Assembly: GCF_004359195.1 (NCBI RefSeq)
Contig: NZ_CP037954.1
Span: forward strand, 1,798,001 to 1,862,000
Source: Chryseobacterium salivictor
GTDB taxonomy: Bacteria > Bacteroidota > Bacteroidia > Flavobacteriales > Weeksellaceae
DNA: 64,000 nucleotides
Direction: 5' to 3'
This document shows, in pieces, positions 45,476 through 53,914 of this stretch (positions within the stretch are counted from its first letter, which is position 1; each line of letters starts with the position of its first letter). The notes under the pieces are model-generated. The model ran no database searches. It was not told where the DNA came from and saw only the letters and a list, made by a program, of their open reading frames with translations. A program made the position numbers and the translations under genes.

Positions 45476-45853
45476 CGGAAATTTCTTAAGTGAAAACCAC
45501 CGGTAATATCATGAAATATCAAGAGCGGCAATCAAGGTTTACCTTTTAAAGACAATGTGATAATTTATAATTTTTTTATTGGTTAAAATTTGAAGTAAAC
45601 AGCCCACATCAAAGCATGAATTTAGAAAGTAATATTAATGGGTTCTTTGCTGTGATGAACATTTGAAAATAAGGTGAATCATGTGTTTGAAATAAATTTT
45701 AACATTTTGAATATTTTATTAAAGAAGCCAGCGGCGCAGGGAAGTCCTTCAAAAAAATGATTGACGTTTAAATTTTATAAAAAATATATTTCGGCATAAA
45801 TTTGGATAATCTTTTGAACATCATTTAATATTAACATTAAAAAAATTACAATT
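45476..45853. other. intergenic, no gene seen
   Basis: About 380 AT-rich bases between divergent pnp and the GlsB-type gene. Apart from the pnp promoter I see nothing in it. Confidence 0.5.
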
Positions 45854-46096
45854 ATGGGAATTTTATGGACATTAATTATTGGGGCCGTTGCCGGATGGTT
45901 GGGAGCACAAATCTTTAAAGGCGGAAGTCTAGGATTAATCGGGAATATTATAGTCGGTATTATCGGCGGATTTATTGGGTATTTCCTTTTGGGAACCCTG
46001 TTTGGAACTGCTATTATCGGACAGATTTTAACTGGAGCAGTGGGTGCAATTGTATTGCTTGCAATAATTAATTTACTCTCTGGCCGCAGGGTTTAA
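45854..46096 (+). CDS. GlsB/YeaQ/YmgE family stress membrane protein
   Basis: An 80-residue, very hydrophobic protein with three membrane segments: ILWTLIIGAVAGWLGAQIF, GLIGNIIVGIIGGFIGYFLL and ILTGAVGAIVLLAIINLL. The G-A-x-AGWLG start and GNIIVGIIGG match the transglycosylase-associated family, induced by envelope or osmotic stress elsewhere. Standalone, with a hairpin terminator. Confidence 0.92.
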   Translation: MGILWTLIIGAVAGWLGAQIFKGGSLGLIGNIIVGIIGGFIGYFLLGTLFGTAIIGQILTGAVGAIVLLAIINLLSGRRV

Positions 46097-46135
46097 ATTA
46101 AAATATTGATTAGAAACCAATACTCTTCTTAAATA

Positions 46136-46166
46136 AAAACGTCCTGAGAAAATCAGAACGTTTTTT
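46136..46166. terminator. terminator after GlsB-type gene
   Basis: AACGTCCTGA...TCAGAACGTT (one mismatch) followed by a T tract on the plus strand and an A tract on its left side. It can serve both converging genes. Confidence 0.85.
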
Positions 46167-46200
46167 TTATTGTTTAAAAATAGAAAACGACAATTCATAA

Positions 46201-48129
46201 TTACCAGCCGCCACCTCCGCCACCGCCACCGCCACCTCCGGAAAATCCACCACCACCTGATCCGCTTCCGGAACTTGAAGGTTGCGTAGAAGAACTCGCG
46301 ATGGATTGTGACAGTGAAGAGTTTAAGGAGCCCGCAAAATTCATATTCATTACCGAAGTGCCAATAAACCAATTCGAATGATATTGCTGATTTTCACCTA
46401 AAGCTGATTTTTTTAACATGCTTTGGAATTTTTCGCCCCAAATTTTCTCAACGCCTAAAACCATCGCGTAAGGCAACATTTTTTCAAAAATATCGGGCGT
46501 CATTGCCGGCGGATTGTGAAATTGTAAAGTTTTTTCCTCTGCTGTTCCCAGATACATTTTAAAACCTTCGATGAGCGATTGGGTTTCCAGTTTTTCTGAA
46601 CTTGGTTGTTTAATGAAATATTGATAAAGTACCATTGCGATAAATCCAAATATTAAAAAACCATAACTTGCGTAGAAGCCTATGTTTTCTGTTCTTTCTG
46701 TGTCCAATGAGAAGATTGTTGAAAGAATCGACATCAATCCTATTGAAATGAAGGCAAATAAAACTTTCACCACACTTGATCTTTCAAAAAAAACAGAAAT
46801 AAAAATTCCTGTAAATAAAGCAGCCGCACTCAGAAAAATTCCTGCGCCCAGATGCGTGTCGCTATAACTTAACCGGTAACTGAAAAATAAACCCAGACCG
46901 TAAAAAACAAAAATGACGATAATCGGTAAGAATAATTTACTCGTATTATTTCCTTTTTTCAAAAAGTCATCATGTTGGAATTTTAAACTGGCTTTAAAAT
47001 CATTCACAGCATTTTCAATTTTTGAATTGTATTGTCCATCGAAAGTGATGACCGTTGATTCGCCAGAAAATAATTTATTCATCAGGTTGATTTCCTCTTT
47101 GGGTAAAGTCTGATCCTGTTCTTTGATTTTTTCTAATGTATATTCTTTGCCGCCGAAAATCCCCAGAATTCTTTTATCTTCTTCAATGATTTTAAGGTAA
47201 CCTTTAACTGCCAGACTTACAATTGCTGCTGAGATCAGCTGAGTCGAATACTGTTCATTTTCCAGATAACCTAACGAAGCAGGAGACAGGTTTTGTGGCG
47301 CATTGAACTGTGGATATACAATGGGCTTCTGCGGATCGATCCCGTATTTCTTCCAAGTGGTAAAAAAGTATCCTGATAATCCTAAAGCTGCTGCAATAAG
47401 CGCTGCCAAAATCCCGTATTTTTCTAAAAATCCCGGTGGAGGCGGAGGGGCAAAAATTCCTTTGTTGAAACCAACTGCAATCGTTAACCCTTCATTTTGG
47501 CCTAAGTTTTTGGCAGACCATTCGATCGTGTTTGCAGATAATTGTTTGCCTGTGCATTTGGATTCATCCGATCCATAGCTTCCCGTATAACATGATTGCT
47601 GAAGAATTTCTGCACCTTCCGGCAAAGTAACTTTAGCCGAGATTTTATCCACAGGAAAATCCCACAATGTGCCGTTCACGTTCCAGTAAAATTCGTCATA
47701 CTTGTCAAAAAATCCAATCTGATCTGAGGTCGTGTATTTCAGTTCATATTCATAAATTCCCGGAGGTAAGAGGATGTCTTTATTACCGAAATAAATATCG
47801 AAATCAGAACTTGTACTTTCAGTATGATAATCTTCTTTTGATCCATTTTTTTGAACCGAAATGAGATCATATTTAATTCTTATTTTCCTGCCATTAATGT
47901 TCCTCCATAAAGGTAAGGACCGGAAAATTCCTCTGCGGATATTAATTCCTTCTGCGTAAACTTTTATTTTTTCGGTGACCGTAATTTGTGCATTCTTTCC
48001 AATAACGATATCGGAATCGAAAGAAATAATATGTTCATAGTTTTTCCGGGCAGAAGAATCAACCGCCAAATCCTGTGCTGCGCCAATCCCGAAAATCAGG
48101 ATCAGAAATGCAAAAATTAACCGGTTCAT
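46201..48129 (-). CDS. DUF2207 family membrane protein
   Basis: A 642-residue protein with a signal peptide (MNRLIFAFLILIFGIGAAQD), an exported beta domain of about 200 residues (TVTEKIKVYAEGINIRRGIF, VNGTLWDFPVDKISAKVTLP) typical of DUF2207, a membrane segment (GILAALIAAALGLSGYFFTT), a cytoplasmic part, two or three further segments (about 410-520) and a tail of Ser and Gly ending SGGGGGGGGGGGW. It is 5 bases downstream of lemA; the LemA-DUF2207 pair is common, with an unknown envelope function. Confidence 0.92.
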   Translation of the reverse strand: MNRLIFAFLILIFGIGAAQDLAVDSSARKNYEHIISFDSDIVIGKNAQITVTEKIKVYAEGINIRRGIFRSLPLWRNINGRKIRIKYDLISVQKNGSKEDYHTESTSSDFDIYFGNKDILLPPGIYEYELKYTTSDQIGFFDKYDEFYWNVNGTLWDFPVDKISAKVTLPEGAEILQQSCYTGSYGSDESKCTGKQLSANTIEWSAKNLGQNEGLTIAVGFNKGIFAPPPPPGFLEKYGILAALIAAALGLSGYFFTTWKKYGIDPQKPIVYPQFNAPQNLSPASLGYLENEQYSTQLISAAIVSLAVKGYLKIIEEDKRILGIFGGKEYTLEKIKEQDQTLPKEEINLMNKLFSGESTVITFDGQYNSKIENAVNDFKASLKFQHDDFLKKGNNTSKLFLPIIVIFVFYGLGLFFSYRLSYSDTHLGAGIFLSAAALFTGIFISVFFERSSVVKVLFAFISIGLMSILSTIFSLDTERTENIGFYASYGFLIFGFIAMVLYQYFIKQPSSEKLETQSLIEGFKMYLGTAEEKTLQFHNPPAMTPDIFEKMLPYAMVLGVEKIWGEKFQSMLKKSALGENQQYHSNWFIGTSVMNMNFAGSLNSSLSQSIASSSTQPSSSGSGSGGGGFSGGGGGGGGGGGW

Positions 48130-48134
48130 GGTTT

Positions 48135-48689
48135 TTAGAATTTTACATTGGGAACCGCTCTTTCAGTTACGTTTTCCAGTTCAAAGAAAGGAGATTTGGT
48201 AAACTTGTACAGGTTCGCAATGATATTACTCGGGAAAGTAGCGACCAGAATATTGTTTTCCCGAACGGTTCCATTATAATATCTTCTCGATTTTTCAATG
48301 TCGCCTTCCAAAGTAGAAAGTTCGCCCTGAAGTTGCAGGAAATTGGTATTTGCCTTTAAGTCCGGATATTGTTCTGCAACGGCGTTCAAAGTCATCATCG
48401 CCTGGTTAAGGTTTTTCTCAGCCGCTTCTTTTTCCTCAACGGAATTTGCAGCCATGGCGGCGGCTCTCGCTCTCGTCACACTGTCAAAGGTTTCTCTCTC
48501 GTGCGTGGCATAACCTTTCACCGTTTCTACCAAATTTGGGATTAAATCGTATCTTTTTTTCAGCATCACATCGATACTGCTCCATGCTTCATCAACCATC
48601 GTACGCAACTTTACCAATTGATTGTAGATAGATACTCCATAGAATAAAGCTACAGCGCAAAAAGCTAGAATAATTAAAATAGCATTCAT
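48135..48689 (-). CDS. lemA: LemA family protein
   Basis: A 184-residue protein: an N-terminal membrane anchor (MNAILIILAFCAVALFYGVS), then the conserved VDEAWSSIDVMLKKRYDLIP-NLVETVKGYATHE and LSTLEGDIEKSRRYYNGTVR. The mostly helical domain faces the outside or periplasm. It is the first gene of the pair with the DUF2207 protein. LemA proteins are linked to envelope function and to presentation of a peptide antigen in Listeria; no mechanism is known. Confidence 0.95.
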   Translation of the reverse strand: MNAILIILAFCAVALFYGVSIYNQLVKLRTMVDEAWSSIDVMLKKRYDLIPNLVETVKGYATHERETFDSVTRARAAAMAANSVEEKEAAEKNLNQAMMTLNAVAEQYPDLKANTNFLQLQGELSTLEGDIEKSRRYYNGTVRENNILVATFPSNIIANLYKFTKSPFFELENVTERAVPNVKF

Positions 48690-48826
48690 AATTTTAAAGT
48701 TTTTTGGTATTAATTTTTTTTAAATAGATTTCACAGATGTTCCAGGCAATCAGTTGCACGATGAAACAAATGTAACGGAAAGTTACAAATATTTAACATT
48801 ACTTATACGGCCGCTGAAAAAAAAAC

Positions 48827-48834
48827 TATCTTTG
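48827..48834 (+). promoter_or_regulatory. der promoter -7 box
   Basis: TATCTTTG matches TAnnTTTG 65 bases before the der start. Between it and der lies GGGCTCGAAAAGTTCGAGTAACCC, of which CTCGAAAAGTTCGAG is an inverted repeat that could fold in the leader. Confidence 0.65.
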
Positions 48835-48899
48835 CAAAAATTTTTGGGCTCGAAAAGTTCGAGTAACCCATTAATAATGTCATTATTAAACAAAATTTT

Positions 48900-50207
48900 A
48901 TGTCGAATATCGTCGCCATAGTTGGACGTCCCAACGTAGGAAAATCCACCCTTTTTAACCGTTTTCTCGAAAGAAGAGAAGCTATCGTAGATTCAACAGC
49001 CGGAGTTACCAGAGACCGTCATTACGGAAAATCTGACTGGAACGGAGTTGAATTTACCGTTATCGATACCGGTGGTTACGAAGTGGATACTGAAGATGCA
49101 TTTCAAGGAGAAATTATCAAACAGGTTGAATTAGCCGTTGATGAAGCTACATCAATTATCTTCATGCTTAATGTTGCTGAAGGGTTAACAGATACCGATA
49201 TTGAAATTCATGAAATGTTACGCCGTTCTAATAAACCGGTTTATATTGTGGTTAACAAAGCGGATTCTGCAAAAGAAGAATTGGCCGCAACTGAATTCTA
49301 TCAGTTAGGAATTCCAAAATATTATACCATGTCTTCTGCAACAGGTTCCGGAACCGGAGAGTTGCTGGATGATATCGTAAAAGATTTCCCGACTACTGAA
49401 TATAAAGATCCTTTCGAAGGTTTACCAAAAATTACAATTGCAGGAAGACCAAACGTAGGAAAATCCACTTTAACCAACGCTCTTTTAGACAAGGAACAGA
49501 ATATTGTAACTGATGTAGCGGGAACAACGCGGGATTCTATCCAGACTTTATATAATAAATTCGGGCACGAATTTGTTTTGGTTGATACCGCAGGAATGCG
49601 ACGTAAAGCCAAAGTAAAAGAAGATTTAGAATTTTATTCAGTGATGCGTGCTGTTCGTTCCATAGAATATTCTGATATCGTAATTATTATGGTTGATGCC
49701 ACTTTAGGTTGGGAATCTCAGGATATGAATATTTTCGGACTGGCTCAGAAAAATAGAAAAGGAATCGTAATCGTGGTCAATAAATGGGATTTGGTGGAAA
49801 AAGAAACCAATACCACCCGTGACTTCGAAGCGAGAATTAAAGAAAAAATCGGTCAGTTTACCGATATTCCAATTCTTTTTGTATCCGCTTTAACGAAACA
49901 GAGGATTCTGAAAACTGTTGAAGTTGCGATGGAAGTTTACCAAAACAGAGCGAAGAAAATTAAAACTTCAAAATTAAATGAAGTAATGCTTCCTGTTTTT
50001 GAAGCAACACCGCCGCCGGCACTGAAAGGGAAATATGTGAAGATCAAATATTGTGTACAGCTGCCTACGCCGAGTCCACAGTTTGTGTTTTTCTGTAATT
50101 TGCCACAATATGTGAAGGAAGCTTACAAAAGATTTGCTGAAAATCAACTTCGAAAACATTTCGGTTTCACCGGTGTTCCTATTGAAGTTTACTTCAGACA
50201 AAAATAA
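48900..50207 (+). CDS. der: ribosome-assembly GTPase Der
   Basis: A 435-residue double-GTPase. First G domain: GRPNVGKSTLFNRFLERREA, DTGGYE, NKAD. Second: AGRPNVGKSTLTNALLDKEQ, DTAGMRRKAKVKE, NKWDLV. The C-terminal KH-like domain has LKGKYVKIKYCVQLPTPSPQ and HFGFTGVPIEVYFR. It is essential for maturation of the 50S subunit. No defect is seen. Confidence 0.97.
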   Translation: MSNIVAIVGRPNVGKSTLFNRFLERREAIVDSTAGVTRDRHYGKSDWNGVEFTVIDTGGYEVDTEDAFQGEIIKQVELAVDEATSIIFMLNVAEGLTDTDIEIHEMLRRSNKPVYIVVNKADSAKEELAATEFYQLGIPKYYTMSSATGSGTGELLDDIVKDFPTTEYKDPFEGLPKITIAGRPNVGKSTLTNALLDKEQNIVTDVAGTTRDSIQTLYNKFGHEFVLVDTAGMRRKAKVKEDLEFYSVMRAVRSIEYSDIVIIMVDATLGWESQDMNIFGLAQKNRKGIVIVVNKWDLVEKETNTTRDFEARIKEKIGQFTDIPILFVSALTKQRILKTVEVAMEVYQNRAKKIKTSKLNEVMLPVFEATPPPALKGKYVKIKYCVQLPTPSPQFVFFCNLPQYVKEAYKRFAENQLRKHFGFTGVPIEVYFRQK

Positions 50208-50266
50208 ATTGATTTGATGATGTGTCGATTTGTTAATTTGCTGATTTAATTATTAAACATAAACAA

Positions 50267-50614
50267 ATGGAAAAAAGAAATGAAATTTTGGAATTGAGTA
50301 TTCAGTTTGCATTAGACATTATCGAATTTACTGAAATTCTTGAGAGTAAAAGAAAATTTGTAATTGCTAATCAATTGTTGAAATCAGGAACATCTGTGGG
50401 CGCAAATATTTTCGAATCTCAAAGTGCAGAAAGCAGAGCAGATTTTATTCACAAATTAAAAATAGCAGATAAAGAAGCAAAAGAAACAGAATATTGGCTT
50501 TTGCTCTGTGAAAAATCATCAGGCTATCCTTTTAATGAAGACTTGAAAATAAAATTACTCAGTATTCAGAAGCTTTTGTCAAAAATTATATCGACTTCAA
50601 AAATTAATAAATAA
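50267..50614 (+). CDS. four-helix bundle (S23/IVP-type) protein
   Basis: A 115-residue helical protein with the S23 signature: LKSGTSVGANIFESQSAESR, ADFIHKLKIADKEAKETEYW. Four helices at about 5-25, 30-50, 55-80 and 88-110. The family was named after proteins encoded within 23S rRNA intervening sequences, but most, as here, are free-standing and often lie beside mobile or variable regions. Function unknown. It is 59 bases after der and 50 before upp; the flanks contain short ATCACATCAAC-type repeats (about 50630-50660). Confidence 0.9.
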   Translation: MEKRNEILELSIQFALDIIEFTEILESKRKFVIANQLLKSGTSVGANIFESQSAESRADFIHKLKIADKEAKETEYWLLLCEKSSGYPFNEDLKIKLLSIQKLLSKIISTSKINK

Positions 50615-50665
50615 GATCGTATTAATCGCCACATCATCACATCAACAAATCATCACATCAATATT

Positions 50666-51316
50666 ATGATTACTGTCCTTTCAGATCAATTTTCTCTTAT
50701 TAATACTTGGATCAATGAACTTCGAAATGTAGAAATTCAAAATGACCGACTCCGCTTCCGTCGAAATATGGAAAGAATTGGAGAAATTGCCGCCTTTGAA
50801 ATCAGCAAAGGGTTGGAACAAAAGGAAATCGAAATTACCACACCTTTAGACAAAATTAAATCCCAGGAAGTTGCCGTACAACCTGTAATTACAACGATTT
50901 TAAGAGCAGGTGTTCCTTTGTTTCAGGGGATTTTAAATTATCTGGATAAGGCAGATTGCGGTTTCGTAGCAGCATATCGAAAACATGATGCGAACGATTA
51001 TTTCTCCATCAAACAGGATTATCTCACCTGTCCGAGTATCGACGGCAGGCCCTTAATCGTCGCAGATCCGATGTTGGCTACCGGCGCAAGCTTAATTGAA
51101 GCCATCAAAGATTTATTGAATCATGGAAAACCGACACAACTCCATATTGTAGCAGCAATCGCTTCACAACAAGGCGTTGATACCATTCAGAAAGAATTTC
51201 CGGAAGCGAAAATATGGGTAGGCGTTATCGACGAAAAGTTGACCTCAAAAGGCTATATTACGCCAGGTTTGGGAGATGCCGGCGATTTGTCCTACGGTGA
51301 AAAATTACAGAGATAA
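50666..51316 (+). CDS. upp: uracil phosphoribosyltransferase
   Basis: A 216-residue enzyme converting uracil and PRPP to UMP. PRPP loop VADPMLATGASLIEAIKDLL, uracil-binding end KGYITPGLGDAGDLSYGEK, and TTILRAGVPLFQGIL. Complete, single-gene unit with a terminator shared with comF. Confidence 0.96.
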   Translation: MITVLSDQFSLINTWINELRNVEIQNDRLRFRRNMERIGEIAAFEISKGLEQKEIEITTPLDKIKSQEVAVQPVITTILRAGVPLFQGILNYLDKADCGFVAAYRKHDANDYFSIKQDYLTCPSIDGRPLIVADPMLATGASLIEAIKDLLNHGKPTQLHIVAAIASQQGVDTIQKEFPEAKIWVGVIDEKLTSKGYITPGLGDAGDLSYGEKLQR

Positions 51317-51341
51317 AAAATCATAACATACAAAAAACAAT

Positions 51342-51372
51342 AATCCTTCTCTTTTCGAGGAGGATTTTTTTA
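51342..51372. terminator. terminator between upp and comF
   Basis: AATCCTTCTC and GAGGAGGATT form a stem with one mismatch, followed by a T tract on the plus strand. The comF stop codon lies at its end. Confidence 0.85.
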
Positions 51373-52023
51373 ATCCATCGCCATTACCAAAACGCTCACT
51401 TTATTATCTCCGGCTTTTAAAATTTCCCACGCAACGGCGCTCATCGTATTCCCGGTTGTGAAAACATCGTCGATCACTAATATATGGTGATTGGAAATGT
51501 TTCTGGTAATTGAAAAAAGGTTTTCATTGAAATTTCTTTGCTCTTTTTTCTTCTTTGCCTGAGCTTTCTTGTAGAAATTTCTTTTAATTAAAGTGTGTTC
51601 ACAAGGGATTTTAAGATTTTTTGAAAGTTCATCTGCAAACAAATGCAGTTGATTGTAGCCGCGTTCTTTTAATTTTTTTGGATGAAGGGGAACAGTCACT
51701 AAAAGATCGGGTTTTGAATGCGAAAAATCTAATTTTTCAGCCGTCCAGTTGGCAATGATTTTTCCGATTTTCTCCCGGCGGCCATATTTTAACTGATGGA
51801 TGATTTTTTGACTTGTACTTTGCCGCTCAAACTGCATTAATGCAAAAGCGTTCTCGATCGGGAAAAGCAAACGGCATTTTTCTGTCAGAAGATTGCTTTC
51901 TGAAATATGGTGATGGGTAAAATTGATTTGATTAAAACACAGTTCGCAAACCACTTCCTCCGGGTGGATAATTCGCTTACATTCCAGACAGCGGTTCGGG
52001 AAAAGTAAGTCCACTAAAAACAT
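51370..52023 (-). CDS. ComF family protein
   Basis: A 217-residue protein: an N-terminal zinc ribbon with paired Cys (CLECKRIIHPEEVVCELC) and a phosphoribosyltransferase-like domain ending in HHILVIDDVFTTGNTMSAVA, the PRPP-type loop. The middle RGYNQLHLFADELSK fits the family. ComF is required for DNA uptake in naturally competent species, possibly acting on single-stranded DNA; the role in this phylum is not established. Confidence 0.93.
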   Translation of the reverse strand: MFLVDLLFPNRCLECKRIIHPEEVVCELCFNQINFTHHHISESNLLTEKCRLLFPIENAFALMQFERQSTSQKIIHQLKYGRREKIGKIIANWTAEKLDFSHSKPDLLVTVPLHPKKLKERGYNQLHLFADELSKNLKIPCEHTLIKRNFYKKAQAKKKKEQRNFNENLFSITRNISNHHILVIDDVFTTGNTMSAVAWEILKAGDNKVSVLVMAMD

Positions 52024-52268
52024 ACTCCAGTTGTTTAGTGAAAGTTACAAATTAATTTTTAATGAAAAATGAAGAAATTGATTGAGAATTATTACTGGAT
52101 GATTAGAGTTTAATTATTGAAAGCCATTGTTTAAAAACCACATAGTCACAAAGAATTTCTGAAAAATACTCTATTAAATTTAAGTCCATAAAGTAAAAAT
52201 GTATAGATCTTTTACTTGGATAATAGCACAGAAACTTTTGTGGTTGAAAAAAGTACGGCTTTTTTGTC
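52024..52268. other. intergenic, no gene seen
   Basis: AT-rich, with no clear terminator hairpin and no frame of interest. Confidence 0.4.
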
Positions 52269-53738
52269 CTAAAGCATTTGCTTCCGAATCTGCTGGATAG
52301 ACTTTTTCATATTTTCATTAAAAATTTCCTTTTCTAATCTCAAAGGCGGTGCCTGCCTTACTTCACAGTCAGAAATACTGCAGAATTCACACGTTACACC
52401 GACATTAACTGTTTTGATCTGATCGCTTTTTGCAAATTTAATTTTCTTTAAAGAAGCTGAATTTAACAAGATTCCAATGCAATAACTTCTGTTCGTTCCA
52501 TCAGAAAAAGGGTTTTTCTGCGACGTGGAAATCACAAGATAGGTTAAGCCGGTATCTTTATAATGAGAAATTTGTGCGTCGGTGAGCTTTTCATTTTCTT
52601 TTAGATTGCTCATGTTTTTCACCGCAATCCAGCGTCTGCAATAATGTTCACTTGTCGCGTTTGCATGCGGAGCCTGTTGCTGATTCAGATGAAGTTCTTT
52701 TAAAATCTGAATTTTATCTGAATTTTTCTTTTTGGTAAAACAGAGATAAAACAAATCTTTAATCCCGAATTCTTGTGGTAAAATATTGGTCAGCCGGTAA
52801 TAAAATGTCTCCGGTGAATTGGTGAATTCTTCAGTTAAATTTTCAAAAAGGGCAGGCTTCCATTCCTGATTTTCAAAGAAACTGCTTAATTTCTGAGTTA
52901 ATGTTTCTTTTCGAATCAATAAACATCCGGCGAAATAGGCAGCGTAATAATTGCTTAGAAGTTCTTCAAAACTTGTAAAATCCAGCCAGGAATAAGTGTT
53001 TGGCCGGGGATTGATATTCAAAATATTAAAACCGATTTCTTTTGCGAGAATAAAAATTTTCTGATCTTCATCTAAAAGTTCATTCAGTAAAAGTAGTTTT
53101 TTTTCCGGGATAAAAAGAGAACGCAATTTTCCGGAAGCACCATATTGTTCCAAATCGAGTGACCGGATTTCGTACTGAAACTGCCGCTCTAAAATCTGCC
53201 GGAATTCAACAGAACTGGGTTTTTCTGAAAGTTTATTGTCTAAAATGTAATCCTTTGCTTTCTCTTCGATTTCAGGGAAATAATTGTCGTACAATTCCTG
53301 AAAACTTCTGATGACGGCGAAATAAAAACGCTCTTTACTGAGATTGTAATTCTTCGCAATTTCAATTAAAGTATTGATGAAAGCGGTCACTTTTTTCGGT
53401 GCCTCACTGATGATACTGATGAGGTTGTTTTTGTTGATGCCAAAAAGGTCGAGCGGAATTTCTTTAAAAAAATCGGACTGTATAATTTCAGCGATTGGCG
53501 CTAAACTTTTGTCCAGTTTGGTAGAGACCAAATCGTCGTAAGTGCAATGTAGTGAAGTTGCAAGCTGTGAAATTTTATCATGTTTCGGGTACTTTTTGCC
53601 GTTTTCTATTTCATTTAAATACGATTTGGAAACTCCTGTTAAAGTCGCCAGATCCTGTAAAGAAAAACCTTTCTTTTGACGGAACTGTTTCATTTTCAGT
53701 CCAAAAACGGTTTTTATAAAATCACTGTCACTTGCCAT
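52269..53738 (-). CDS. XRE regulator with ImmA/IrrE and DUF2083 parts (RamB/ScfR-like)
   Basis: A 489-residue regulator. The N-terminal helix-turn-helix (KQFRQKKGFSLQDLATLTGV, SKSYLNEIENGKKYPKHDKI, residues about 17-56) is followed by a domain with the ImmA/IrrE-like layout, here without the HExxH motif (ILAKEIGFNILNIN), and a C-terminal Cys-containing domain (VTCEFCSISDCEVRQAPPLR) typical of short-chain-fatty-acid or acetate regulators such as ScfR and RamB. Its divergent position to aceB-aceA and the palindrome between them support control of the glyoxylate shunt. The Cys cluster may sense redox state or bind metal. Confidence 0.88.
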   Translation of the reverse strand: MASDSDFIKTVFGLKMKQFRQKKGFSLQDLATLTGVSKSYLNEIENGKKYPKHDKISQLATSLHCTYDDLVSTKLDKSLAPIAEIIQSDFFKEIPLDLFGINKNNLISIISEAPKKVTAFINTLIEIAKNYNLSKERFYFAVIRSFQELYDNYFPEIEEKAKDYILDNKLSEKPSSVEFRQILERQFQYEIRSLDLEQYGASGKLRSLFIPEKKLLLLNELLDEDQKIFILAKEIGFNILNINPRPNTYSWLDFTSFEELLSNYYAAYFAGCLLIRKETLTQKLSSFFENQEWKPALFENLTEEFTNSPETFYYRLTNILPQEFGIKDLFYLCFTKKKNSDKIQILKELHLNQQQAPHANATSEHYCRRWIAVKNMSNLKENEKLTDAQISHYKDTGLTYLVISTSQKNPFSDGTNRSYCIGILLNSASLKKIKFAKSDQIKTVNVGVTCEFCSISDCEVRQAPPLRLEKEIFNENMKKSIQQIRKQML

Positions 53739-53810
53739 TAATTATAAATTAATTTATATTATTTCTAAATAGATGTAGAATCCGATGAATACAAAGATAA
53801 ATAAAATAAA

Positions 53811-53822
53811 GCGATTGTTCGC
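53811..53822. promoter_or_regulatory. second operator-like site, regulator side
   Basis: GCGATTGTTCGC is an imperfect version of the 16-bp palindrome at 53844-53859. It lies just upstream of a TATCTTTG box on the minus strand (53792-53799) that would drive the regulator gene. Confidence 0.55.
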
Positions 53823-53843
53823 ATAATTTATGTTTGGTATATT

Positions 53844-53859
53844 TAGCGAACGTTCGCTA
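53844..53859. promoter_or_regulatory. 16-bp perfect palindrome, operator candidate for aceBA
   Basis: TAGCGAAC-GTTCGCTA is a perfect 16-bp palindrome in the 176-bp gap between the divergent regulator and aceB genes. It sits about 20-35 bases upstream of the aceB -7 box, overlapping the -33 region, where a bound regulator would block RNA polymerase. It is the most likely target of the XRE protein encoded alongside. Confidence 0.7.
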
Positions 53860-53878
53860 TTTGTGAAGGTTTTTTATT

Positions 53879-53886
53879 TAAGTTTG
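53879..53886 (+). promoter_or_regulatory. aceB promoter -7 box
   Basis: TAAGTTTG fits TAnnTTTG and lies 28 bases before the aceB ATG. Confidence 0.6.
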
Positions 53887-53914
53887 CAGTATTAAATCTT
53901 TAAAGTGTAAACAA

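Noticed and set aside
48845..48870. Inverted repeat CTCGAAAAGTTCGAG in the der leader as a riboswitch
   Set aside because: Too short and without any known aptamer pattern; kept only as a possible leader hairpin.
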